Source: Hymenobacter sp. BT559 (GTDB lineage Bacteria > Bacteroidota > Bacteroidia > Cytophagales > Hymenobacteraceae). From it: 64,000 nt of DNA. Of this stretch, positions 53,994 to 64,000 are shown in pieces (position 1 is the first letter of the stretch; the number at the start of each line of letters is the position of its first letter). The position numbers and the translations under genes were made by a program. The notes under the pieces are model-generated. The model was not told the DNA's origin, did not search any database, and saw only the letters and a list, made by a program, of their open reading frames with translations. The stretch is taken from positions 186,001 through 250,000 of the forward strand of contig NZ_JAELXV010000007.1 in NCBI RefSeq assembly GCF_016427535.1. The letters are read 5' to 3'.

Positions 53994-54023
53994 CAAGCCC
54001 TGGCACTTTGCCGGGGCTTTGTT
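53994..54023 (+). terminator. Terminator after the barrel-like gene
   Basis: AAGCCCTGGCA / TGCCGGGGCTTT with loop CTT, followed by GTTGTTT. One mismatch in the stem. It overlaps the upstream side of the lipA promoter. Confidence 0.65.
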
Positions 54024-54026
54024 GTT

Positions 54027-54034
54027 TAACTTTA
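54027..54034 (+). promoter_or_regulatory. -7 box of lipA
   Basis: TAACTTTA matches TAnnTTTG at all but the last position. A TTTG at 54007-54010 lies 16 bases upstream as a possible -33. The box ends 4 bases before the ATG, so the mRNA would be leaderless. Confidence 0.4.
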
Positions 54035-54038
54035 CACT

Positions 54039-54950
54039 ATGGATACGATGCTGCTTTCCCTGCCCATTATTCAGCCCCAGCCCGAACCCGTGGCTCCGGC
54101 TCGCCCGCGCAAGCCCGACTGGCTGCGCGTGAAGCTGCCCATTGGGCCCGACTATGCCGCCGTGCGCAAGCTGGTGGATGAGCACAAGCTGCATACTATC
54201 TGCGAATCAGGCAATTGCCCTAACATGGGTGAGTGCTGGGGCGCGGGCACGGCCACCTTTATGATACTCGGCAATGTGTGCACGCGTTCGTGCTCGTTCT
54301 GCGCCGTAGCCACCGGTCGCCCCTCCGAGCTCGACCTCGACGAGCCCCGCCGCGTGGCCGAGGCCATCAGCCTCATGAAGGTGAAGCACGCTGTACTCAC
54401 CTCCGTAAACCGCGACGAGCTGAAAGACCGCGGCGCCAGCGTGTGGCGCGACACCGTGGTGTTTACCAAGGAGCTGAGCCCCGAAACGACCATTGAAACG
54501 CTGATACCTGACGTGAAAGCCAACTGGGCGGCGCTGGAGGTCATGATTTCGGGCGGCCAGGAAGTGATTTCGCACAACATGGAAACCGTGGGCAGCCTCT
54601 ACCGCCTCGTGCGCCCACAGGCCAAGTACGACCGCAGCCTCGAGCAGATTCGGCGCACTAAGCTGGCCGGCCACCGCACCAAGTCGGGCATCATGCTAGG
54701 CCTGGGCGAAACCGCCGACGAAGTGCACCAAGCCATGGACGACCTCGTGGCCAACGGCCTCGACATTCTGACCCTAGGGCAGTACCTGCAGCCCACCAAG
54801 CGCCACCTCGAAGTGGCCGAGTTCATTCACCCCGACACCTTCGCCCGCTATAAGGAAGAAGGTCTGCGCCGCGGCCTCAAGTATGTGGAGAGCGGCCCGC
54901 TGGTGCGCTCTTCGTACCACGCCGAGCGCCACGTCAACGTGCCTATTTAA
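54039..54950 (+). CDS. lipA: Lipoyl synthase
   Basis: A 303-residue radical-SAM enzyme that inserts sulfur into octanoyl groups to form lipoate. The auxiliary cluster cysteines Cys55, Cys60 and Cys66 are in CESGNCPNMGEC; the radical-SAM triad Cys81, Cys85 and Cys88 is in CTRSCSFCAV. The C-terminal RSSYHAERH serine ligand motif is present. It serves gcvH and 2-oxoacid dehydrogenase E2 proteins, whose partners gcvP and E1 are in this window. Confidence 0.95.
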   Translation: MDTMLLSLPIIQPQPEPVAPARPRKPDWLRVKLPIGPDYAAVRKLVDEHKLHTICESGNCPNMGECWGAGTATFMILGNVCTRSCSFCAVATGRPSELDLDEPRRVAEAISLMKVKHAVLTSVNRDELKDRGASVWRDTVVFTKELSPETTIETLIPDVKANWAALEVMISGGQEVISHNMETVGSLYRLVRPQAKYDRSLEQIRRTKLAGHRTKSGIMLGLGETADEVHQAMDDLVANGLDILTLGQYLQPTKRHLEVAEFIHPDTFARYKEEGLRRGLKYVESGPLVRSSYHAERHVNVPI

Positions 54951-55037
54951 CAAGCTTGTTAGCCTCTAGCTCCTGGCCTCTGTAGCAGGCACGGCTGGTC
55001 CCAGCCGCTTACCCAGTCATCAGCCATATCAGAAAGC

Positions 55038-55070
55038 AAAAAGCCCCGCCAAATTTGGCGGGGCTTTTTA
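55038..55070. terminator. Bidirectional terminator between lipA and the DUF4136 gene
   Basis: AAAAAGCCCCGCCAAA / TTTGGCGGGGCTTTTT, a 16-bp stem with T- and A-runs for both strands. Confidence 0.88.
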
Positions 55071-55097
55071 GTACTTGTCCACTAGTCAAGCTCTCGC

Positions 55098-55721
55098 TTA
55101 GCGAATAGCTTGGCGGCGACGCTCGTCGGTGGGCGGGTAGTTGCCGAGCACGCTATTCACGATGCGATAGGTTTCTTCTTCCGTAATCGTGTTTTTATCG
55201 AGCTGGGCCTGACCGGTACCACGCCATGCCAATTCTTTGCGCTTAGCGTCTACAATATCAATAATGACGGTGCCAGCTTTGTAGTTATACGAGCCGCCAT
55301 AAGGATAGCCGTAGCCATACCCGCCGTAGCCGTAGCCATAGTAAGGGTAGCCGTAGCCAAAGGGGCTACCACCCACACGCTGCTGCTGGTTTTCGATGCG
55401 TACGCTATAAGCCACGAACACATCGGGAGTAGCGTTGCTTGCTACTTCGGTGAGGCCTTTGGCACCTAGGTCCTTCGTTACGGCATCGCGGATGCGCTGG
55501 TCGGTAAAGGACTCATAGCCGCGGGCCGGGCCGCCTTCCGTGTCGTTGGCTTGCTTAGGGTACCAAGCCCAGGTTTTGTAAGCACGGAAATTAACGGCAT
55601 GGTCAAAATCGCTGGTCGAAGCCACGTTGGCCGTGGTGCAGGCGCCCATCCCGAAGGTTAGCGCCAGGCCCGTGACCGCCAGGGCGGCCGGGCGGGCCAG
55701 AAAACGAGTTATGCGGTTCAT
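55098..55721 (-). CDS. DUF4136 lipoprotein
   Basis: A 207-residue lipoprotein starting MNRITRFLARPAALAVTGLA with Cys in GMGACT. DUF4136 features: ASTSDFDHAVNFRAYKTWAW near the mature N-terminus, QRIRDAVTKDLGAKGLTEV, then a Gly/Tyr-rich insert (GYGYPYYGYGYGGYGYG) and TVIIDIVDAKRKELAWRGTG. The domain is common in envelope lipoproteins of unknown role. ATG at 55721 selected because it begins the signal peptide; an upstream open frame extends to 55781. Confidence 0.85.
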   Translation of the reverse strand: MNRITRFLARPAALAVTGLALTFGMGACTTANVASTSDFDHAVNFRAYKTWAWYPKQANDTEGGPARGYESFTDQRIRDAVTKDLGAKGLTEVASNATPDVFVAYSVRIENQQQRVGGSPFGYGYPYYGYGYGGYGYGYPYGGSYNYKAGTVIIDIVDAKRKELAWRGTGQAQLDKNTITEEETYRIVNSVLGNYPPTDERRRQAIR

Positions 55722-55853
55722 AAGGCTAAAAATTAATGAGATAATCCTGCTTTGCGGAGGTACTGACTTAACGCCACCCACCTAGGCAATGTTCCAAAAA
55801 AAGTAGGCAAGCCGACTACTTTTATTAGCTACCCGGCCAAACTACAACACGCC

Positions 55854-55909
55854 AGGCCGAGTGCTTGCGCGAACTCAGTCTGGCGTGTGTTAGATGGTTG
55901 TTTGACTGC
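55854..55909. repeat. Short inverted repeat upstream of the DUF4136 gene
   Basis: ACAACACGCCAGGCCGAGT and AACTCAGTCTGGCGTGTGTT pair around GCTTGCGCG with a few mismatches. The rest of the 280-base gap shows only the hairpin at 55946. Confidence 0.55.
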
Positions 55910-55945
55910 GCAGGTTTAACGCGAAAGAAGGCGTTGTATTGCGCT

Positions 55946-55994
55946 CATAAAATCATCTGTCATGCTTCGCAAGCTCAGCAGGACAGACGATTTT
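55946..55994 (-). repeat. Short hairpin of the 'TGTCATGCTGAGC' family after gcvP
   Basis: AAAATCATCTGTC pairs with GACAGACGATTTT around a loop holding GCTTCGCAAGCTCAGCAG. It looks like a collapsed copy of the family and may terminate gcvP. Confidence 0.6.
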
Positions 55995-56001
55995 GGTCTA
56001 C

Positions 56002-58926
<2,925 letters not shown>

Positions 58927-58971
58927 AAGCTGGGATATGAGGCGAGATTAGCAATAGTAGCTTTCCACTAA

Positions 58972-58979
58972 CAAAGGTA
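58972..58979 (-). promoter_or_regulatory. -7 box of gcvP
   Basis: TACCTTTG on the minus strand is a perfect TAnnTTTG, giving a leader of about 40 bases. Confidence 0.45.
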
Positions 58980-59141
58980 CGGCCCGAATAGAGCGGGCCG
59001 GGCTGTTTTTATCCTATTGCGGCTGTGCATTTGCCATATTAAACGCCCGTTTATTATGCTTCGCTACGCACTGCATGGCCAAATACTGCCCCCCTACGTA
59101 CCCAACAGTTTGCGAAGCAGCGCTTCGTGCTACTTGCGCCC

Positions 59142-60638
59142 ATGACTCCTACCTCCCTCACCGGCCTCTACCGCCCCTCGCTCGCCCTGCTCACCGACCT
59201 CTACCAGCTCACGATGGCCTACGGCTACTGGCGTGCGGGCCTGCACGAGCGTGAGGCCGTGTTTCACCTCTATTTCCGTAAAGCGCCATTTGAGGGCGGT
59301 TATGCGGTAGCGGCCGGGCTGGCGCTGGCTGTTGACTACCTACAAAACTTGCGTTTTGAAGAGGAGGATATCGCTTATCTAGCTAGCTTGGAAGGCAGTA
59401 CAAACACTCGCCTATTCCCTGACGATTTCCTAGCTTACCTGCGAGAGTTAACCTTCACCTGCAACGTAGACGCCGTGGCCGAAGGCACGGTAGTATTTGG
59501 CAATGAGCCGCTAGTGCGCGTGCAGGGCCCGCTGATGCAAGCCCAACTGGTCGAAACGGCCCTGCTCACTGTCATCAATTTTCAGACTCTCATCGCCACC
59601 AAAGCCGCCCGCGTACGCGATGCTGCCGGCCCCGACGCCACAGTGCTAGAGTTTGGCCTACGCCGCGCCCAGGGCCCCGATGGCGGCCTAGGGGCCGCCC
59701 GCGCCGCTTACCTCGGCGGGGCTGATGGCACCAGCAACGTGCTGGCCGGTCGGCTCTACGGCATCCCGGTGCGCGGCACGCACGCCCACAGTTGGGTGCA
59801 GGCCTTCGGTGACGAAAAACAGGCCTTCGCCACCTATGCGGCCGCCTTCCCCAACGACTCGGTGTTCCTGGTCGACACCTACGATACCCTCGACGGGGTG
59901 CGCCACGCCATCGAAGTAGCCCTCGACATGCGCCAGCACGGCCACGAGCTAGGCGGCATTCGTCTTGACTCGGGCGACTTAGCTTATCTCTCTAAAGAAG
60001 CCCGTAAGCTGCTCGACGCCGCTGGCCTGCCAAACGTCCGTATCGTAGCCAGCAACGACCTAGAAGAAAACCTCATCACCAGCCTGCGGCAGCAGGGCGC
60101 CCGCATCGATACCTGGGCCGTGGGTACGCAACTCGTCACAGCCTATAACCAAGCCGCCCTAGGTGGTGTGTACAAACTGGCAGCCCTCCGCACGCCTGAC
60201 GGCCAAGGCTGGGATTTCACGCTCAAGCTCTCTGAGCAGCAGGCCAAAACCAGTATCCCCGGCATCTTGCAGGTGCGCCGCTACCTAGGCGAGCACAGCC
60301 AGCCCCGCGCCGACATGATTTACAACGTGGCCGCGGCTGAGACGCTACCCGCTACGCCCATCCTTATCGACCCCGCCGACCTCACCCGCCGCCGCCCCGT
60401 GCACCCCGGCGCGCCCTTCCGCGACCTGCTGGCCCCGGTGCTGAGCCAAGGCCAGCTTGTGCAGCCACTACCAACGTTGGAAGAGAGCCGAGAACTGGCG
60501 CGTCAGGAAGTCAATAGCCTCGATATCAGCATCCGGCGCTTTCTCAACCCGCACGTGTACCCGGTGGGCCTGGAGCAGGGTCTGCACGAGTTTCGCACGC
60601 AGCTCATGCTGGAGAAGCGGTCAGTGCGGCCGGCGTAG
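59142..60638 (+). CDS. pncB: Nicotinate phosphoribosyltransferase
   Basis: A 498-residue enzyme of NAD salvage that makes nicotinate mononucleotide from nicotinate and PRPP. Motifs: SLALLTDLYQLTMAYGYW at the start, FGLRRAQGPDGGLGAARAAY, VRGTHAHSWVQAF with the phosphorylatable histidine, GIRLDSGDLAYLS, and VASNDLEENLI. Length is typical of the longer Gram-positive/Bacteroidota type. It may be paired metabolically with the kynurenine route to quinolinate (kynU, kmo). Confidence 0.93.
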   Translation: MTPTSLTGLYRPSLALLTDLYQLTMAYGYWRAGLHEREAVFHLYFRKAPFEGGYAVAAGLALAVDYLQNLRFEEEDIAYLASLEGSTNTRLFPDDFLAYLRELTFTCNVDAVAEGTVVFGNEPLVRVQGPLMQAQLVETALLTVINFQTLIATKAARVRDAAGPDATVLEFGLRRAQGPDGGLGAARAAYLGGADGTSNVLAGRLYGIPVRGTHAHSWVQAFGDEKQAFATYAAAFPNDSVFLVDTYDTLDGVRHAIEVALDMRQHGHELGGIRLDSGDLAYLSKEARKLLDAAGLPNVRIVASNDLEENLITSLRQQGARIDTWAVGTQLVTAYNQAALGGVYKLAALRTPDGQGWDFTLKLSEQQAKTSIPGILQVRRYLGEHSQPRADMIYNVAAAETLPATPILIDPADLTRRRPVHPGAPFRDLLAPVLSQGQLVQPLPTLEESRELARQEVNSLDISIRRFLNPHVYPVGLEQGLHEFRTQLMLEKRSVRPA

Positions 60639-60646
60639 TTAGCCGG

Positions 60647-61309
60647 CTAGTTGTGTTTCGCCCAGAGCTTCGGAAGCAGCGTAGGCAATTGTTCTTCTGT
60701 CCAATCCTCGCCCTTAGTTCCTGCCGCGCTGTCGTAGTTCAATCCCCGCGCAGAGGCTACGCTTCGCGGAAAGCTTGCATCTTCCTCTTTCTTGCCAGTT
60801 TTATTCTCGTAAGCTTGGGTAGCGACGTAAAGTAGCGGTTCGAATTCTGCAATAGCTCCTTCCGTATCAATACTAGCTAGAGAATCAGGATTGCGCAGTA
60901 CTTCCTCAAACACGCTTTTACCCTGGCTAATCAGCCAGCAGCGAAAATATAGGTAAGAGTCATCTGTTACGGAGCCTTCGATGATTTTCTGCGCAGCCAT
61001 GATTTTGAAATCATCTGCATCCAGAAGCTGCTGCTCCAAGAGGCATTCAAATTCCACAATCCCTTCTGGTGAATACTGACCCAAGTTTTTAATGAGCAGG
61101 CTTTCAAACACCTGCTCATTACCTTTTGCTTGCTGATGCGCAAAGTCAATTACTCGCCAAAACTCTTCCTTGTTCATCTTGCCGATTGCGTGATATTCCA
61201 GCTGACTACCATCAATTGAAGGCATTATAGTAGCATTTTTCGCTGGCTCGCAGCTGCTCAACAGGCAAATTAGGATGACTACAAAACCTATTGACTTTGA
61301 GTAGCTCAT
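60647..61309 (-). CDS. DUF4240 lipoprotein
   Basis: A 220-residue protein with lipoprotein signal MSYSKSIGFVVILICLLSSC. The mature part matches DUF4240: KMNKEEFWRVIDFAHQQAKG, LGQYSPEGIVEFECLLEQQL, and SYLYFRCWLISQGKSVFEEV. DUF4240 is normally cytoplasmic, so an exported lipoprotein form is uncommon. The C-terminal ~70 residues are variable. It starts 14 bases after purM on the same strand. G+C is clearly lower than purM and no CCTAGG occurs, suggesting recent arrival downstream of purM. Confidence 0.75.
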   Translation of the reverse strand: MSYSKSIGFVVILICLLSSCEPAKNATIMPSIDGSQLEYHAIGKMNKEEFWRVIDFAHQQAKGNEQVFESLLIKNLGQYSPEGIVEFECLLEQQLLDADDFKIMAAQKIIEGSVTDDSYLYFRCWLISQGKSVFEEVLRNPDSLASIDTEGAIAEFEPLLYVATQAYENKTGKKEEDASFPRSVASARGLNYDSAAGTKGEDWTEEQLPTLLPKLWAKHN

Positions 61310-61323
61310 GCCATCACTGAGCA

Positions 61324-62421
61324 CTACGCATACTTCAACTCCCCTGCCCCTACGCGCAGGGTCACACCCGCCTCAGCGGTGAGGTAGCCAGCCACTTGGG
61401 CCTGGTAGCCGCTTTGGGCAAGTTGCTGCATGGTGGCTTCGGCGGCTTCGGGGGCTACTACGAGCAGCATGCCGTTGCCCATGTTCCAGTAGAGGTAAGC
61501 GGTTTCGGGGCTAATACCGCCGATTTCGCAGAGGCGCTGCATGGCGGGCAAAGGTGCAAAGAGGTTATCGAGCACCGCACCTAGGTTGTTTTTGAGCACG
61601 CGCTTGAAGTTATCGGCCACGCCGCCGCCCGTAATGTGGGCCGCGCCGCGCAGGGGCAGACCAGCATCAAGCACCGCCGTGAGGGCGGGCGCGTAGATGA
61701 GCGAGGGCGCGAGCAGAGCCTCTCCCCAGGTGGCGTACTGGTCGGCGTCGGTACCGTCGTAGGGCTGCTGGTGCCAGTTGTCACCGAAGAGACGCTGCAA
61801 CGTCTTGCGGGCCAGCGAGTAGCCGTTGGAGCGAAACGAGGGCGAGCGCAGGGCTACCACGGCATCGCCGGCCTGAGCGGTGGCACCGCTCAGCGGTTGG
61901 GCCAAGCTGGGGTGCAGTACCCCAATGGCCGTGGAACACCAGTTGAAGTTCATGCGCGCGCCAGGAAAGCCACCGATGCGGTTGCCCAGTTCGGCAATTT
62001 CGCCGCCAGTAATGGCGATTTTCGCGAACTGGCAGGCATCATGCAGGCCACGCATCATCTCGTCTACCACGTCGTAGTCGAGGGTGTTCACGTCGATGAT
62101 GTTCGACAAGTTGGTAGGCACGAAGCCGGCCGCGATGAGGTCGTCGGCGGTCATGGCTACCAAGTCGTACCCTAGGGTGTCGTATTTATCGAGGCGCTCG
62201 CCCAGCTCGATTTTAGTGCCGATACCGTCCGAGCTGATACCTAGGCGCTCCTGGCCAAAGCGAATTTCGTTGCTAAAGCCGCCGTCGAGGTCGCGGGCGG
62301 GCTCGCCGGGTAGGCCGGCGCGGGTAGCAAACGTCTTTTTCGACCAGTTATAAGCGTTTTTCGAAGCGGCGTTGCCGAGGTCGATGGAGTAGCCGGCGTC
62401 GGGGGTTTGGGCGTTGTTCAT
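61324..62421 (-). CDS. purM: Phosphoribosylformylglycinamidine cyclo-ligase (AIR synthase)
   Basis: A 365-residue purine-pathway enzyme that closes the imidazole ring of FGAM using ATP. Motifs: ISSDGIGTKIELGERLDKYD, LVAMTADDLIAAGFVPT, ITGGEIAEL, RSPSFRSNGYSLAR, GAAHITGGGVADNFKRVL and YLYWNMGNGMLLVV. It follows purF on the same strand with 175 bases between, filled by a repeat, so co-transcription would have to read through the hairpins. Confidence 0.93.
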   Translation of the reverse strand: MNNAQTPDAGYSIDLGNAASKNAYNWSKKTFATRAGLPGEPARDLDGGFSNEIRFGQERLGISSDGIGTKIELGERLDKYDTLGYDLVAMTADDLIAAGFVPTNLSNIIDVNTLDYDVVDEMMRGLHDACQFAKIAITGGEIAELGNRIGGFPGARMNFNWCSTAIGVLHPSLAQPLSGATAQAGDAVVALRSPSFRSNGYSLARKTLQRLFGDNWHQQPYDGTDADQYATWGEALLAPSLIYAPALTAVLDAGLPLRGAAHITGGGVADNFKRVLKNNLGAVLDNLFAPLPAMQRLCEIGGISPETAYLYWNMGNGMLLVVAPEAAEATMQQLAQSGYQAQVAGYLTAEAGVTLRVGAGELKYA

Positions 62422-62437
62422 GCGGTTAAGGCGGGGC

Positions 62438-62572
62438 GCCTCACCACCCAGCTCCCTCTCCGAAAAGGAGAGGGGGAGCCAGACGGCGGAGTTATATGAT
62501 TACTTAATTTCTTACAGTCTAAAATCATCCGGCTCCCCCTCTCCGAAGATGAGAGGGAGCCGGGGGTGAGGC
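62438..62572. repeat. Nested inverted repeat between purF and purM
   Basis: Outer arms 62438-62480 and 62531-62572 pair over about 40 bases (GGCTCCCCCTCTCC, GAGAGGGAGC). Each arm is itself a small hairpin (CTCCCTCTCCGAAAAGGAGAGGGGGAG-like). The spacer ends with ATGATT…AATCAT, pairing again. Confidence 0.8.
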
Positions 62573-62596
62573 CCCCACGTTAGGGCGGCCCCTACC

Positions 62597-64000
62597 TTAA
62601 TGCTCGGTCGGTAGCGGCGCTTTCGCGCTCACCGAGGGCACCTTGTCCACGATGCGGTGGCTCTGGCGCTCCTCCTGGATGTGGCGCAGGTAGCGCGTCA
62701 CATCGCCCGTCGGGTATTTGCCCGTAAAGCATGCAAAGCACGACCCACCGTGGCCGCGCTCCTCGGCAAATAGGTCCTGTAAGTCGCTCAAATCCTGATA
62801 AATGACTTTATCAGCTTCGATGTAACGGCAGATTTCCTCTTCCGTATAGTTGGCCGCAATCAGCTCGGTGCTCATGGCCATGTCGATGCCGTAGATGCAG
62901 GGCGACACAATGGGCGGCGCGCTCGAAATGAAGTATACCTCGCTGGCGCCCGCCTCGCGCAACAGTCGCACGATACGGCGCGACGTAGTGCCACGCACAA
63001 TACTGTCGTCTACCACGGCCACCTTTTTGCCCTCCACAAAAGCGCGAATGGGATTCAGTTTCTTCTTCACTACGTCCTCGCGGCCGGCCTGGGTTGGCAC
63101 GATGAAGGAGCGACCCATGTGGTTATTTTTCACCATGGCGCGGCGGTAGGGCACGCCAATGGCTTCGGCTAGGCCCGAGGCCGAGAAGTAGCCCGACGAA
63201 GGCACGTCAATTACCATGTCGGGCTTGAGACCGGCATCAACCACTTTGCGGGCGATAATCTTACCTAGGCGCACGCGCTCGCGAGCTACTAGGCGGCCGT
63301 GAATGGTTGAGTCTTCGCGGGCGAAGTAAATCTGCTCGAACACGCAGAACGCCTTGGGCACGGTGTTCTGGTTTTTATAGTGAACCTGGTAGTTGTTGTC
63401 GATAAAAATGGCTTGGCCCGGCCCCACATTCTCCACAAACTCAAAGTCGAGGTAGTCGAAGCAGGTGCTTTCCGAGGCAAACGCATATACCGGCCCCTCG
63501 GGCGTGTCGCGGCGGCCCATCACTAGCGGGCGGATACCTAGAGGGTCAGTAAAGGCCAACAGGCCATGCCCCGCAATGATAGTCACGGTAGCGTAGGCAC
63601 CCTTCACCAGCTCTTGAGTCGTTTCTACAGCATCGAAAATATCGACCACTGAAATCCGGTCCAGGTCCTTCACCCGCAGCTCCGAGGCGAAGGTGTACAT
63701 AATGAGCTCCAAGTCGTTAGTCGTCTTGGGCAGCACGTGGTACTTATCGTGCAGCAGCTTAGCCACATCACGAAAGTTAATAACGTTGCCGTTGTGCACC
63801 ATGGCCAGCCCGAAAGGGTAGCTCGTGGTAAAGGGTTGCGCCAAATCGGAGTCATTCGCGCCCTGCGTGGTGTAGCGCACGTGCCCGATGCCGGTATTGC
63901 CAGTCAGCTTTTTGGTATGCTTGGGTTTAAAAACGTCGTTGACCAAGCCCTGCCCCTTGTGCAGGTGGAAGGCGTCGCCATCAAACGTTGCAATGCCGGC
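62597..64000 (-). CDS. purF: Amidophosphoribosyltransferase, 5' truncated by the window
   Basis: The frame stays open to the window edge (468 codons including the stop). It performs the first committed step of purine synthesis. Visible are the glutaminase part (NTGIGHVRYTTQG, PFGLAMVHNGNVIN) and the PRPP-binding phosphoribosyltransferase part (VAVVDDSIVRGTTSRRIVRL), with SSGYFSASGLAEAIGVPY and the C-terminal GHGGSCFACFTGKYPTGD cysteines. The catalytic N-terminal Cys and propeptide lie beyond 64000. purM follows downstream. Confidence 0.93.
   Translation of the reverse strand, partial: AGIATFDGDAFHLHKGQGLVNDVFKPKHTKKLTGNTGIGHVRYTTQGANDSDLAQPFTTSYPFGLAMVHNGNVINFRDVAKLLHDKYHVLPKTTNDLELIMYTFASELRVKDLDRISVVDIFDAVETTQELVKGAYATVTIIAGHGLLAFTDPLGIRPLVMGRRDTPEGPVYAFASESTCFDYLDFEFVENVGPGQAIFIDNNYQVHYKNQNTVPKAFCVFEQIYFAREDSTIHGRLVARERVRLGKIIARKVVDAGLKPDMVIDVPSSGYFSASGLAEAIGVPYRRAMVKNNHMGRSFIVPTQAGREDVVKKKLNPIRAFVEGKKVAVVDDSIVRGTTSRRIVRLLREAGASEVYFISSAPPIVSPCIYGIDMAMSTELIAANYTEEEICRYIEADKVIYQDLSDLQDLFAEERGHGGSCFACFTGKYPTGDVTRYLRHIQEERQSHRIVDKVPSVSAKAPLPTEH

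Noticed and set aside
58927..59141. Glycine riboswitch upstream of gcvP
   Set aside because: The 215-base divergent gap has a -7 box and a weak GCTTCGC palindrome, but no tandem glycine aptamer pattern.

Overview
The window looks like chromosomal DNA of a high-GC member of the Bacteroidota, most likely Hymenobacter or a close relative (Cytophagales). Supporting signs are a type IX secretion (T9SS) C-terminal sorting domain, a PID-CTERM-like tail, families typical of the phylum (DUF4293, DUF4476, DUF4136, DUF4174), bacillithiol genes (bshC, ytxJ), near absence of Shine-Dalgarno sites, and TAnnTTTG-type -7 promoter boxes. No rRNA, tRNA, CRISPR, prophage or complete insertion sequence was found. 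Most genes are housekeeping.

Layout. 1-4.1 kb: end of an Fe-S protein, a small conserved protein, a large OmpA/PD40 lipoprotein and a DUF4476 protein. 4.2-9.1 kb: DUF4293 protein, thiolase, kynureninase, a membrane protein and a phosphatidylserine decarboxylase-type protein. 9.1-18.3 kb: glutamate dehydrogenase, cdsA with a CPBP protease, dusB, a DUF4174 protein, a DMT exporter, a RAYT-like transposase and an amino-acid permease operon with two tiny membrane proteins. 18.3-26.3 kb: two carboxypeptidase-regulatory-domain proteins, an AttH-like lipoprotein, exported Mn-type superoxide dismutase, chromate transporter, a lower-GC GT-C-like membrane protein and aspartase. 26.4-34 kb: 2OG-Fe(II) oxygenase, lipoprotein, kynurenine 3-monooxygenase, fRMsr, ribD/prmC and a LytTR response regulator. 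34.3-45.2 kb: a 1464-residue T9SS cargo with seven FG-GAP repeats, a PID-CTERM mini-protein, galT, bshC, a PhyH-like oxygenase and rimO. 45.3-55.7 kb: pheS, small secreted proteins, an M16 protease, a fused 2-oxoacid dehydrogenase E1, ytxJ, osmC, a barrel-like protein, lipA and a DUF4136 lipoprotein. 56-64 kb: gcvP, pncB, a DUF4240 lipoprotein, purM and the start-truncated purF.

Functional links. gcvP, lipA and the fused E1 belong to lipoate-dependent systems. kynU and kmo are two steps of tryptophan-to-NAD synthesis and pncB is the nicotinate salvage route. bshC and ytxJ (bacillithiol), fRMsr, OsmC and the exported SOD form a scattered redox-defence set.

The most unusual content is not a gene. 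(i) The palindrome CCTAGG occurs about 90 times by eye, roughly four times a simple GC-based expectation, mostly inside genes as Leu-Gly codons; this recalls the HIP1 motif of cyanobacteria. (ii) Many gene borders carry imperfect or perfect inverted repeats of several families, including a perfect 44-bp inverted repeat and heptad-built palindromes. One palindrome supplies the stop codon of a RAYT-like transposase, the type of protein that moves REP palindromes; the same heptads also end kynU, abut osmC and sit in frame inside the E1 linker. (iii) Several genes have their -7 box 3-8 nt from the start codon, suggesting leaderless mRNAs.
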